The notes beneath the pieces are model-generated. The model made no database searches. It was not told where the DNA came from and saw nothing but the letters and a program-made list of their open reading frames with translations. Of a stretch of DNA of 61,615 nucleotides, positions 36,597-45,723 are shown one piece after another. The translations under genes and the position numbers were made by a program. Numbering within the stretch: the first letter of the stretch is position 1; every line of letters begins with the position of its first letter. Origin of the DNA: Delftia sp. PS-11 (GTDB lineage Bacteria > Pseudomonadota > Gammaproteobacteria > Burkholderiales > Burkholderiaceae_C); assembly GCF_029870285.1 (NCBI RefSeq), contig NZ_JACSYA010000033.1, forward strand, positions 1-61,615, given 5' to 3'.

Positions 36597-39188
36597 TCAC
36601 CGGACGGTCTTGGGCGGCTCCAGCGACAGTTCGTCCTCGGGCTGCGGCATGGTCTTGCCGCCCCGGAACACGGGATCCGTCTCGCGGGACAGCAGCATGT
36701 CCACGGAACGGCCCAGGATGTCATCGAGGCCATGGTCCGGCGGCGCGGCGGCGGCACTGGCCGGCTGGCTGTCAGGCGGCTCCAGCTGCCAGTTTTCCAG
36801 TTCAAGAGCCAGCTCCAGCTCTCCAGGCGCCGAGGCCCCGGCTGGCGCCGGCAGCGTCGTCTTGAAACGGGAGGGCAGCTCGGCCTGCAAAGCATCTTCC
36901 GGCGCCAGCTCGGTGAGATCGATGTCCAGCATGGCCTGGGTGCCATCGCCACGGTAGGCGACTGACGGCTGCAGCGGCACGGAGCGTATGCGCCCTGGCT
37001 CCGGCAGCTCGGCTTTGGAGATGTCGAAATCAAGCTGGGTCAGGTCGAAATGCAGCGGCGCCGAGCGTGAATCCACCACCTCAGGCGCGGGCGCGGGCGC
37101 GGGCGCAGCAGGCGTGCTCTTGCCGGGCGGCTCCATCTGCAGGGATTCGGGCAGCGTGAACTCCAGCCCAGGGTCTTCATCAGAGGAGCCGTGCGGCGCA
37201 AGAAAGGCAGCCGGAAGACCTGAGGCAGCAGGGGGCGGCACAGGCAGTGCCGTGCTGCCTGCCACATGCCTGGGGGTCGTGCGCACGCGATCCTGCATCA
37301 CGCCACGGGCGTCTGCGGATGTGCCATCCACGATGGACAGCAGCAGCAGCAATTCATCGAATGCGGCCAGATCGAAGGCTGGCGGCGCATCCTGGGCTGC
37401 GGCGCCATCTTCCCTGAACAGGAACTGGGCCAGACAGTCCTGGACCGCGTCGCTGGGCCACAGCGCCTCGATCTGCGCCAACTGCTCGGGATAGCCCTGC
37501 AGCAGGCCGCTGCCCTTGTCGGTAAAGCCCGCCATGCCTGGTACCTGGGCGTTGAAATGCTGGCTGAAGCGCTGGCGCAGCTGGTCGTAGTCTTCACGCC
37601 GGCTCAGCGTGTAGTACAGGTGCAGCAGCTCCAGATAGGCCAGCGGCGAGGAGTCCTCATGGGCATCGATATGGGCGCGCAGCAGGGCAATGGCCTGCTG
37701 GTGTTCTCCCACGGAAATGAAGAATTCCGCCTGCTGCTGCACATCGAACATCTGCTCGGGCTGCACCATGCGCCGCGCCTTGTCGGACTCCGCACGGTAC
37801 ATGGCGTCAGCGGCCAGCAGCACAGCAGGAATGGCTGCGCCAGCGGGCTGCTCGTCGGCAGGCGCCGCCGCTGCCTTGCTGCCTGCAGGAGGCACCATCG
37901 CAGCCGCCGCTGGCAAGGGCGCGGCCATGGACAGGGGCGATAGCAGGTGCGGGTCCAGGTCTTCCTTGAGCTCATAGCTCACACCGGGCTGCATATGGAT
38001 GCTACGCTGCAGGTAAGGCGAGGCCATGGTGTCGGGACCATGGCGGTCGTGCGGGCGGGTGGCCGGCTCCAGGTCTGCAGAGCGTGTCGTGGGGTGCGTG
38101 ATCACGGTGTCGAGTTCATCGCGCTGCGTATCCAGCGCAGGCTCGTCAGCGCCTGCGGAGCGCTCCACCGATTCGCGCCAGGCCTGCTGATCATCCGAGC
38201 GCAGCGCCGCCGAGGCAGACCTCAGGCGCCAGGCCAGCCAGCCGATGGCAGCCACGGCGGCTGCCAGGGCCAGCAGCAGAGCATTGAAAAGCCACGAGGA
38301 ACTGCCCGACTCCTGGCGCAGGGCTTCAATTTCCGCGCGCAGCTGCGCAATCTGGGTGCTGTCGGTGCCGCTGCGCTTCTTGAGGGCACTGACCTCCGTC
38401 TCCAGCGCCAGCACGCGCTGCCCGGCCTGCGCGAGCTGCTCGGCCGATGCATCGGGCAGCGTATCTGGCGCACTGGCCGCTGCATCGGCAGCAGGCGCCT
38501 TGGGGTCGGCGCCCAGCCAGTCTCCCAGCGGCTCCATGCGCAGGCGCGGCTCGATGCGCAAGGGCGGCTGCACGGCTGACAAGGCTGCTGCAGCGGCAGC
38601 CGCATCCCTGGCCTTGTTGGGCACGGCCTTGGCTGGCGCCTTGCGTGGCGCGGGCGCTGCTGGCGCCTGGGTGGATGCGCGGGCGCGGGCAACAGCAGGA
38701 GTAGGAGCAGGAGCGGCAGCAGGCACGGGGGCCTGCGCGCCAGACGGCATCGCCACGCCAGCGGAGGCCAGTTGCGCCACATTGATAGGCTGATTGCTGC
38801 CGCCGCCTGCCCCGGCCGCCTGCACGGCCTCAGGCAACTGGGACAGCAGGGTATAGGTCCGGCTTACGGCGCCCTGGCATCCTGCCAGCAGCTTGAGCGT
38901 CAACACCGGCTCGTCCACGGTATAGCTGGCCTGCACCCTTACGGCCTGGCCCGACGCCAGCGTCGTGACACGCACGCGGGATGCCTCGATGGGTCTGTCG
39001 CCAGCGTGCAGCTGCGCGCTCACACAGGATGCACCCAGCTCGCTGCCACTGTCCGGCTGAACGCTCACGACCACATCGAACGGAGAGCCCAGCACCACAT
39101 TTCCACGCGGGCTGCCCAACGATAATGCGGACGCGCTCCAAGCCATGGAAGACAGGGCGACGCCGAGAACAGTGCTACAAATTCTCAC
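36597..39188 (-). CDS. FimV/TspA-like peptidoglycan-associated hub protein
   Basis: 863 residues if it begins at GTG 39188. That start has AAAGG 5 nt upstream and gives a perfect signal peptide (MRICSTVLGVALSSMAWSASA) followed by the FimV-type mature end LSLGSPRGNVVLGSPFDVVV. Upstream ATGs at 39245/39254 would overlap the divergent gene and bury the signal. Layout: periplasmic N-domain (~22-130), long Ala/Pro-rich stretch, coiled coil (~265-310), one transmembrane helix (SSWLFNALLLALAAAVAAIGWL) and an acidic cytoplasmic part with TPR-like helices (~480-640) and scattered D/E-L motifs. FimV proteins organise polar type IV pili. I see no LysM motif. Confidence 0.85.
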   Translation of the reverse strand: MRICSTVLGVALSSMAWSASALSLGSPRGNVVLGSPFDVVVSVQPDSGSELGASCVSAQLHAGDRPIEASRVRVTTLASGQAVRVQASYTVDEPVLTLKLLAGCQGAVSRTYTLLSQLPEAVQAAGAGGGSNQPINVAQLASAGVAMPSGAQAPVPAAAPAPTPAVARARASTQAPAAPAPRKAPAKAVPNKARDAAAAAAALSAVQPPLRIEPRLRMEPLGDWLGADPKAPAADAAASAPDTLPDASAEQLAQAGQRVLALETEVSALKKRSGTDSTQIAQLRAEIEALRQESGSSSWLFNALLLALAAAVAAIGWLAWRLRSASAALRSDDQQAWRESVERSAGADEPALDTQRDELDTVITHPTTRSADLEPATRPHDRHGPDTMASPYLQRSIHMQPGVSYELKEDLDPHLLSPLSMAAPLPAAAAMVPPAGSKAAAAPADEQPAGAAIPAVLLAADAMYRAESDKARRMVQPEQMFDVQQQAEFFISVGEHQQAIALLRAHIDAHEDSSPLAYLELLHLYYTLSRREDYDQLRQRFSQHFNAQVPGMAGFTDKGSGLLQGYPEQLAQIEALWPSDAVQDCLAQFLFREDGAAAQDAPPAFDLAAFDELLLLLSIVDGTSADARGVMQDRVRTTPRHVAGSTALPVPPPAASGLPAAFLAPHGSSDEDPGLEFTLPESLQMEPPGKSTPAAPAPAPAPEVVDSRSAPLHFDLTQLDFDISKAELPEPGRIRSVPLQPSVAYRGDGTQAMLDIDLTELAPEDALQAELPSRFKTTLPAPAGASAPGELELALELENWQLEPPDSQPASAAAAPPDHGLDDILGRSVDMLLSRETDPVFRGGKTMPQPEDELSLEPPKTVR

Positions 39189-39252
39189 ATCAGCCTTTCT
39201 TTGAACGCTTGAATTTTTGCATAGAAGACTGTAGGTCACATCCATCGCACTC

Positions 39253-40785
39253 ATGACCCCCCCCTCGCACACTCCATTTTCGACCGTCGGTGTCATCGGC
39301 GCAGGCGCCATGGGCCAGGGCATTGCTCAGCTCGCGACGCAGGCCGGCGCACGCGTCCTGCTACAGGATGCCCGTCCCGGCGCTGCACAGCAAGCCTGCG
39401 ACCAGATAAGACTGGTCTGGTCCCTCCTAAAAGAGAAACAAAAAATAACAAGTGAGCAGGAGCAGCGTTACGCGAAGAACCTGCTTGTGGTCACGGATGT
39501 GGCCGCTATGCACGCCTGCGACCTGGTCATCGAGGCCATCGTCGAGCGCCTGGACGACAAGCGCGAGCTGCTGCGCACTATCGAGTCCGTGGTGTCTCCG
39601 GAGGCCGTGATCGCCAGCAACACGTCGGCGCTGTCCATCACGACGCTGGCCACGGTGCTGCGCAACCCCGAGCGCTTCGCGGGTTTTCACTTTTTCAACC
39701 CGGCGCCGCTGATGAAGGTGGTGGAAATCGTGCGCGGCCTGGACACCGGCGAGGCTGCCTGCCAGGCGCTGGAGCAGTTTGCGCACAGCTTCGGCCATGC
39801 CCCGGTACGCGCGCAGGACACCCCGGGCTTTCTGGTCAACCACCTGGGGCGCGGCTATGTGACCGAGGCGCTGCGCATCGTGCAGGAGGGCGTGACCGAC
39901 TTTGCCACCGTGGACCGCATTCTGCGTGACCAGGTAGGCTTCCGACTGGGCCCTTTCGAGCTGATGGACCTCACCGGCCTGGAGGTGACCCATGCGGTGA
40001 TGGAGCATATCTACCAGCAGTATTACCAGGAGCCGCGCTACCGTCCCAGCACCATGGCCGCGCAGCGCGTGGCCGCAGGGCTGCTGGGCCGCAAGACCGG
40101 CCAGGGCTTTTACCGCTACACGGATGGCCGGGCCGAGCAGCCTGGCGAGCCACCTGTGCCCGTGCGGCAGGAGCCGGTGCCGGTCTGGGTGTCGCCCCGC
40201 GCGGCACGGCGCCCGGAAATCTACCAATTGCTCAAGAATCTGGGCGCGCGCATCGAAACCGGGCAGGCGCCCAGCGCGCAGGCGCTGATCCTGGTGGCTC
40301 CACTGGGCCTGGATGTGACCACGGTGGCCGCCGTGGAGCGGCTGGACCCGACGCGCACCATCGGCATCGACATGCTGGTCGATGACGCCAGCACCCGCCG
40401 CCGCGTGCTGGCCACCAACCCCGCCACGCGCAGCGACATGCGCGATGCCGCCCACGCTCTGTTCGCCAGCGATGGCAAGGCAGTGAGCGTGATCCGTGAC
40501 AGCGGCGGTTTCGTGACCCAGCGCGTGGTGGGCTGCATCGTCAACATCGCCAGCGATATTTGCCAGCAGGGCATCGGCAGCCCGGCCGACCTGGAAAAGG
40601 CAGTGACCCTGGGCCTGGGCTATCCGCTGGGCCCGCTGGCCATGGGCGACCGCTGGGGCCCCACCAATGTGCTGGAGGTGCTTTTCAACCTGCAGACTGT
40701 TTATGGCGATCCGCGCTACCGCCCCAGCCCCTGGCTGCGCCGCCGGGGCGCGCTGGGCCTGAGCCTGATGCACGAGGAAGGCTGA
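39253..40785 (+). CDS. 3-hydroxyacyl-CoA dehydrogenase, PaaH-like
   Basis: 510 residues. NAD-binding motif VGVIGAGAMGQGIAQ near the N-terminus, the catalytic HFFNPAPLMKVVEIV and two C-terminal helical domains, the second a partial repeat with LGYPLGPLAMGDRWG. Domain plan and length match 3-hydroxyadipyl-CoA/3-hydroxybutyryl-CoA dehydrogenases such as PaaH, but no paa cluster is nearby, so the substrate is open. Its gene starts 64 bp from the divergent fimV-like start and ends in a strong terminator. Confidence 0.9.
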   Translation: MTPPSHTPFSTVGVIGAGAMGQGIAQLATQAGARVLLQDARPGAAQQACDQIRLVWSLLKEKQKITSEQEQRYAKNLLVVTDVAAMHACDLVIEAIVERLDDKRELLRTIESVVSPEAVIASNTSALSITTLATVLRNPERFAGFHFFNPAPLMKVVEIVRGLDTGEAACQALEQFAHSFGHAPVRAQDTPGFLVNHLGRGYVTEALRIVQEGVTDFATVDRILRDQVGFRLGPFELMDLTGLEVTHAVMEHIYQQYYQEPRYRPSTMAAQRVAAGLLGRKTGQGFYRYTDGRAEQPGEPPVPVRQEPVPVWVSPRAARRPEIYQLLKNLGARIETGQAPSAQALILVAPLGLDVTTVAAVERLDPTRTIGIDMLVDDASTRRRVLATNPATRSDMRDAAHALFASDGKAVSVIRDSGGFVTQRVVGCIVNIASDICQQGIGSPADLEKAVTLGLGYPLGPLAMGDRWGPTNVLEVLFNLQTVYGDPRYRPSPWLRRRGALGLSLMHEEG

Positions 40786-40799
40786 GTCCTTGGACGAAC

Positions 40800-40826
40800 G
40801 ACCCGCTCCACAGCGGGTCTTTTTTT
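40800..40826 (+). terminator. Rho-independent terminator after the 3-hydroxyacyl-CoA dehydrogenase gene
   Basis: Perfect 8-bp stem GACCCGCT/AGCGGGTC with a 4-nt loop (40808-40811), then a T-run to 40826, 14 bp after the stop. Confidence 0.92.
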
Positions 40827-40881
40827 GCCCGGCTCTGCCCACGGACCGCTGCCAGACACCGAAGTGACAGCGCCGCAGGCC

Positions 40882-40935
40882 CCCTGCCCGGGCAGGGCGG
40901 TCCCACACGCGACAATGTGACCGTCATCAGTCACG
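40882..40935 (+). promoter_or_regulatory. Palindromes upstream of the Crp-family regulator gene
   Basis: Two elements in the 160-bp leader: a 16-bp perfect GC palindrome CCCTGCCCGGGCAGGG (40882-40897) and GTGAC-N8-GTCAC (40917-40934). The second uses Crp-type half-sites but with wider spacing than the usual TGTGA-N6-TCACA. It ends 15 bp before the ATG, where binding would block initiation, consistent with autoregulation. Confidence 0.4.
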
Positions 40936-40948
40936 CAAAAGACAGGCC

Positions 40949-41668
40949 ATGGACGACCCGATTCTTACCATCGAAGAACGTGAAGCGATCAATTCCGGTC
41001 GCTGGTTTTCATCCCTCTCACCCTCGCTTCGGCACGACATTCTTCGATGCGCATACGTCAAACGGTTCAAGGATGGCACGCTCATCTGCGCGCGCGGAGA
41101 ACCGCCCGAGGAGTGGATTGCCTGCGCCAAAGGCGCCGTGCGCGTGAGTTCGACCTCGATCACGGGCAAACAGATCACGCTGGACTATGTGGAGCCCGGC
41201 ATCTGGTTCGGCGATGTGGCCATCCTGGATGGGGACAAGCGCACGCACGATGCCTATGCCCATGGCGAGACAACGCTGCTGTGCGTCTCCAAGGCCGACT
41301 TCCGGAAAATCCTGTCCGTGCATGTGGAGTTCTCGGAAGCCATGCTGCGCCTGCATGCGCGACGCATCCGGCAGCTCTATGGGCTGGTCGAGGACCTCAA
41401 CACCCTGCCGCTGCGCGCGCGCCTGGCCAAGCAGTTGCTGCATCTGGTGCGCAGCTATGGGGTGACCAGCCTGTCGGACGGCAGCGAGATCCGCATCGGG
41501 CTGCACCTGGCGCAGGAGGAGCTGGCGCAATTGCTGGGCGCCTCACGCCAGCGCGTGAACCAGGAACTCAAGGCCATGGAACGCGAGCATGCCATCCGCA
41601 TCGAGCCGGGCGGACTGGTGGTCTGCAACCGCGACACGCTGCTGCGCATCGCCGCGCCAGATACCTGA
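40949..41668 (+). CDS. Crp/Fnr-family transcriptional regulator
   Basis: 239 residues. Cyclic-nucleotide-type beta-barrel (~30-140: GTLICARGEPPEEWIACAKGAVRV, GDVAILDGDKRTHDAYA), long dimerisation helix (SEAMLRLHARRIRQLYGLVEDL), then a winged HTH with recognition helix in LAQEELAQLLGASRQRVNQELKAME. It lacks the N-terminal cysteine cluster of Fnr, so it is not an oxygen-sensing iron-sulfur protein. Effector unknown. It precedes the APH/acyl-CoA dehydrogenase pair on the same strand, ~130 bp away, and may regulate it. Confidence 0.93.
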   Translation: MDDPILTIEEREAINSGRWFSSLSPSLRHDILRCAYVKRFKDGTLICARGEPPEEWIACAKGAVRVSSTSITGKQITLDYVEPGIWFGDVAILDGDKRTHDAYAHGETTLLCVSKADFRKILSVHVEFSEAMLRLHARRIRQLYGLVEDLNTLPLRARLAKQLLHLVRSYGVTSLSDGSEIRIGLHLAQEELAQLLGASRQRVNQELKAMEREHAIRIEPGGLVVCNRDTLLRIAAPDT

Positions 41669-41800
41669 AGACGCGCGCCCCGCTGCGCGCCCTGCCTGCA
41701 CACGCAAACCGACCGGCCGCCCGCGCCGGCCGGTGTCTTGCCGCGCCCGTTGCACGCGGCTGTCCCCATTTTCCGAACCGAGACAAGGACTGACCGCCCC

Positions 41801-42886
41801 ATGAGCACTTTCGACCATTTCGTAGGCACGCGCCCTGTTTCCGAGCAGCATGCGTTCGACGTTGCTGCGCTGTCCGCCTGGATGCAGACCCATGTGCAGG
41901 GCTTTGGCGGGCCGCTTCAGGTGGAGATGTTCAAGGGCGGCCAGTCCAATCCCACCTACAAGCTCATCACGCCGCAGCGCAGCTACGTGATGCGCTCCAA
42001 GCCCGGCCCCGTGGCCAGGCTGCTGCCTTCGGCGCATGCCATCGAGCGCGAATTCCGCGTCATGAAAGGCCTGGCGGGCACCGGCGTGCCGGTGCCCCGC
42101 ATGGAGGCGCTGTGCGAGGACGAATCCGTCATTGGCCGCGCCTTCTACATCATGGAGTGCATGCAGGGGCGTGTTCTCTGGGACCAGTCGCTGCCGGGCA
42201 TGGAGCCGGCCGGGCGCGCCGCCATCTACGACGAGATGAACCGCGTGATCTCGGCGCTGCATACCGTGGACTTCGCGGCCCAGGGCCTGGCCGACTACGG
42301 CAAGAGCGGCAACTACTTCGAGCGCCAGATCGGCCGCTGGAGCAAGCAGTACGTGGCCTCGGTCACCCAGCCCATCCCCGAGATGGACAAGCTGATGCAG
42401 TGGCTGCCGGAGAACATGCCGGCCAGCGCGCTCGATGCCTCGCGCGTGTCCATCGTCCATGGCGACTACCGGCTCGACAACCTGATGTTCCACCCCACCG
42501 AGCCGCGCGTCATCGCCGTGCTGGACTGGGAGCTGTCCACGCTGGGCCATCCGCTGGCCGACTTCAGCTACCACTGCATGAGCTGGCATATCCCGGCCGC
42601 GCTGGGCCGAGGCATTGCGGGCAAGGATCTGGCTGCGCTGGGCATTCCCGGCGAGGACGACTACATCCGCAGGTACTGCGAGCGCACAGGCATCCAGGAT
42701 GTGGATGCGCTGCGTGCCGACTGGAACTTCTACATGGCCTACAACATGTTCCGCATCGCAGCCATCCTGCAAGGCATTGCCAAGCGTGTGGAGGCCGGCA
42801 CGGCCTCCAGCGCCCAGGCCAAAGCATCAGGCGATACGGCACGCCCCATGGCCGAACTGGCCTGGTCGTTTGCCCAGCGCGGCTGA
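41801..42886 (+). CDS. Phosphotransferase-family protein (APH fold, ACAD10/11 N-domain-like)
   Basis: 361 residues from ATG 41801, where homology begins. Kinase-like APH fold: glycine-rich [12 protein letters not shown], then the Brenner-type catalytic [13 protein letters not shown] and metal-binding [15 protein letters not shown]. In animals this domain is fused to an acyl-CoA dehydrogenase (ACAD10/11), where it phosphorylates 4-hydroxyacyl-CoAs; here the two are adjacent genes, 58 bp apart. A role in 4-hydroxy acid catabolism is therefore a fair inference. Not an antibiotic-resistance enzyme. Confidence 0.9.
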   Translation: MSTFDHFVGTRPVSEQHAFDVAALSAWMQTHVQGFGGPLQVEMFKGGQSNPTYKLITPQRSYVMRSKPGPVARLLPSAHAIEREFRVMKGLAGTGVPVPRMEALCEDESVIGRAFYIMECMQGRVLWDQSLPGMEPAGRAAIYDEMNRVISALHTVDFAAQGLADYGKSGNYFERQIGRWSKQYVASVTQPIPEMDKLMQWLPENMPASALDASRVSIVHGDYRLDNLMFHPTEPRVIAVLDWELSTLGHPLADFSYHCMSWHIPAALGRGIAGKDLAALGIPGEDDYIRRYCERTGIQDVDALRADWNFYMAYNMFRIAAILQGIAKRVEAGTASSAQAKASGDTARPMAELAWSFAQRG

Positions 42887-42944
42887 AGCGCACTGCCCCA
42901 CCGTTTCCACCACCAGCGACACAGCCAAGACAAGGAGAGCCCCC

Positions 42945-44219
42945 ATGGACTTCGAGTACTCGCCCAAGACCAAGGACCTGCAGCAGCGCCTGCTGAAGTT
43001 CATGGATGAGCATATCTATCCCGCCGAGCAGGAATACGCCGACGAAATGCAGGCCAACACGGCGGCCGGCAAGCGCTGGACACCGCTGCAGACCATCGAA
43101 AAACTCAAGCTCAAGGCCCAGGCGCAGGGCCTGTGGAACCTGTTTCTGCCAGTGGACAGCGCCGAGGCCGCCGGCTACCAGGGCGGTGGCCTGACCAACC
43201 AGGAGTACGCGCCGCTGGCCGAGATCATGGGCCGCGTGCCATGGTCCAGCGAGGTGTTCAACTGCTCTGCCCCCGATACGGGCAACATGGAAACCATCGC
43301 GCGCTACGGCAGCACCGAGCTCAAGGAGCGCTGGCTCAGGCCGCTGCTCGAAGGCAAAATCCGCTCGGCCTTCGCGATGACCGAGCCCGAGGTGGCCTCC
43401 TCGGATGCCACCAACATCTGCACGCGCATCGAGCGCCAGGGCGATGAGTACGTGATCAACGGCCACAAGTGGTGGATTTCGGGCGCTGGCGATCCGCGCT
43501 GCGCGGTCTTCATCACCATGGGCAAAACCGACCCCGAGGCGCCCAAGCACTCGCAGCAAAGCATGATTCTGGTGCCGGCCGACACCCCCGGCATCCGCAT
43601 CGTGCGCCCGCTCAACGTCATGGGCTATGACGACGCGCCCCATGGCCACATGGAGATGTACTTCGAGAACGTGCGCGTGCCCGCCGGCAACATTCTGCTG
43701 GGCGAAGGCCGTGGCTTCGAGATCGCCCAGGGCCGCCTGGGCCCCGGACGCATCCACCACTGCATGCGCCTGATCGGCCTGGCAGAGCGCGCACTGGAGC
43801 TGATGTGCAGGCGCGCCAGCGCGCGCATCGCCTTCGGCAAGAGCGTGGCGCAGCAGACCGTGACGCAGGAGCGCATCGCCGAGGCGCGCTGCAAGATCGA
43901 TATGGCGCGCCTGCTCACGCTCAAGGCGGCCTGGCTGATGGATGTGGCCGGCAACAAGGTCGCGCGCACCGAGATCGCCATGATCAAGGTGGTGGCGCCC
44001 AGCATGGCCTGCCAGGTCATCGACTGGGCCATGCAGGTGCACGGTGGCGGCGGCATGAGCGATGACTTCCCGCTGGCCAGCGCCTACGCCCATGCGCGCA
44101 CGCTGCGCTTTGCCGATGGCCCCGACGAGGTGCACCGCAACGCGATTGCCAAGTGGGAGCTGGGCAAGTACGGCGCCTACGGCCAGAACGCCGAAGTGCC
44201 GATCACGCGCGGCAGCTGA
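42945..44219 (+). CDS. Acyl-CoA dehydrogenase, ACAD10/11-like
   Basis: 424 residues, AAGGAG 7 nt upstream of the ATG. Three-domain acyl-CoA dehydrogenase: [16 protein letters not shown] (flavin/substrate loop), [26 protein letters not shown] and C-terminal [14 protein letters not shown] plus ADGPDEVHR, with the likely catalytic Glu in the last motif. This form matches the dehydrogenase half of ACAD10/11 rather than short-chain enzymes. Partner of the APH-like gene directly upstream, which would make the phosphorylated 4-hydroxyacyl-CoA it acts on. Confidence 0.92.
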   Translation: MDFEYSPKTKDLQQRLLKFMDEHIYPAEQEYADEMQANTAAGKRWTPLQTIEKLKLKAQAQGLWNLFLPVDSAEAAGYQGGGLTNQEYAPLAEIMGRVPWSSEVFNCSAPDTGNMETIARYGSTELKERWLRPLLEGKIRSAFAMTEPEVASSDATNICTRIERQGDEYVINGHKWWISGAGDPRCAVFITMGKTDPEAPKHSQQSMILVPADTPGIRIVRPLNVMGYDDAPHGHMEMYFENVRVPAGNILLGEGRGFEIAQGRLGPGRIHHCMRLIGLAERALELMCRRASARIAFGKSVAQQTVTQERIAEARCKIDMARLLTLKAAWLMDVAGNKVARTEIAMIKVVAPSMACQVIDWAMQVHGGGGMSDDFPLASAYAHARTLRFADGPDEVHRNAIAKWELGKYGAYGQNAEVPITRGS

Positions 44220-44276
44220 GCCGGGCGACGGGCACCGGACTCCGGGCGCAGGCCGCAAGCACTGCGGCCCTGCACT

Positions 44277-45722
44277 TCAGCCAGGCGGCAGGGATGCCCC
44301 CTGGCTTTTTTGCGCCTGCGGAGCGGGCTCTGCGCCCCAGCCCCCGCCCAGCGCTCTGAACAGCGCCACGCGCGCCTGCAGCTGCAGCAGGCGCTGCAGC
44401 ACGGCATCGTCCTGGGCCGCGTACAGCGTGGCCTGCGCCTGCAGCAGCGACAGCAGGCTCTCGGCGCCAGCCTGGTAGCGCAGCTCGGCCAGCGACACGG
44501 CCTGGCGGGCCTGTGCCAGCACTTCGGACTGGGCCTCGGACTGGGCCTGCAGGCCCTGCACGGCATTGAGCGCCAGATCCACATCGCCATAGGCCACGAC
44601 GATGGATTGGTGGTATGCCGCCAGCAGTTCCTCGCGCCGTGCCTGGGCGCCATCGCGCTGCGCGGCCAGCAGGCCACCATCGAAAATGGGGCCGGCCAGC
44701 CCTGCCAGCAGCGAATACACGGGCTCTCGCAGCCAGTCCGTGGCACGGGCCGCGCTGGTCGTGGCGCCACCCGTGAGCGTGAGCCGGGGCCACAGCGCCG
44801 CGCGCGCTGCCTGCAGGTTGGCGCTGGCAGCGGCCAGCCGGGCCTCGGCCTGGGCGATATCGGGGCGGCGCTGCAGCAGTTGCGCAGGCAGCCCTGCGCC
44901 CACTTCGGGCAACTGCAGGGCTTGCAGCGAGTCCGTGGCCAGTTGCGGGCGCTGGGCCCGGCCAAGCAGCACGGCCAGCGCGGCCTCGGCATCCTCGCCC
45001 TGGCGGCGCAGCGCGGCCAGCGTCTGTCGCAGGCTGGCCACCAGCCCGCGCTGCTGTGCCAGCTCCAGCTGCGTGGCAGCTCCTGCGCGGGCACGCGACT
45101 CGACCAGCGCCAGCAGCCGCCGGGCATTGGCCAGGTTCTGCGCGCCAATGGCCTGGCGCTCGCGCAGCGCCACAGCCTGCAGCCAGGCGTTGGCCACCTG
45201 GGCGGTCACGGTCAGTTGCACCGTCGCCTGATCGAAGCGGCTGGCCTGCCAGGAAGCAGCCGCCGCATCGCGCCCGGCGCGGTGGCGGCCCCAGAAGTCC
45301 ACTTCGTAGGAAGCCGTCAACGCAGCCGTGTACCGGCCGCTGCCCCCGCCGCCAGCGGCCTGTGTACGGCTGGCGCGCTGCGCACCGGTGTCGGCTGCCA
45401 GCGAAGGCAGCAGTGCAGCGCCTGACCCGCGCGTGGCTGCCTCGGCCTGGCGCACGCGGGCCATGGCGGCGGCGATGTCCAGGCTCTGCGACTGCGCTGC
45501 CTGCACCATGGCATCCAGCTCCGGACTGCCGAAGGACTGCCACCACAGCGGCGACACGGCATCACCCTGGCCAGGCAGAGCCTGCGTCCATGCAGAAGCA
45601 AGCGCAGGGGCCGGGCTGTCCGGCACCGCCTGCCGGGCCGTGCAGCCGCCCAGTGCGGCAAGGATCAGGGCCAGGCTGCCCAGGTGCGCATTGCACATCG
45701 TCTTGTTGCCGATATTTTTCAT
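44277..45722 (-). CDS. Outer-membrane efflux lipoprotein, NodT/OprM family
   Basis: 481 residues from ATG 45722, one base after the macB stop with GGGGAG upstream. Lipoprotein signal with lipobox LGGC (Cys27). Two OEP repeats rich in Ala/Gln coiled-coil, with SYEVDFWGRHRAG and AALWPRLTLTGGATTSAA in expected places. It forms the trimeric outer-membrane tunnel for MacA-MacB. The C-terminal Pro-rich tail is short. Confidence 0.92.
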   Translation of the reverse strand: MKNIGNKTMCNAHLGSLALILAALGGCTARQAVPDSPAPALASAWTQALPGQGDAVSPLWWQSFGSPELDAMVQAAQSQSLDIAAAMARVRQAEAATRGSGAALLPSLAADTGAQRASRTQAAGGGGSGRYTAALTASYEVDFWGRHRAGRDAAAASWQASRFDQATVQLTVTAQVANAWLQAVALRERQAIGAQNLANARRLLALVESRARAGAATQLELAQQRGLVASLRQTLAALRRQGEDAEAALAVLLGRAQRPQLATDSLQALQLPEVGAGLPAQLLQRRPDIAQAEARLAAASANLQAARAALWPRLTLTGGATTSAARATDWLREPVYSLLAGLAGPIFDGGLLAAQRDGAQARREELLAAYHQSIVVAYGDVDLALNAVQGLQAQSEAQSEVLAQARQAVSLAELRYQAGAESLLSLLQAQATLYAAQDDAVLQRLLQLQARVALFRALGGGWGAEPAPQAQKSQGASLPPG

Positions 45723-45723
45723 G

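Noticed and set aside
41801..42886. Aminoglycoside-resistance phosphotransferase
   Set aside because: The APH fold is present but the protein aligns with the ACAD10/11-associated type and pairs with an acyl-CoA dehydrogenase gene.
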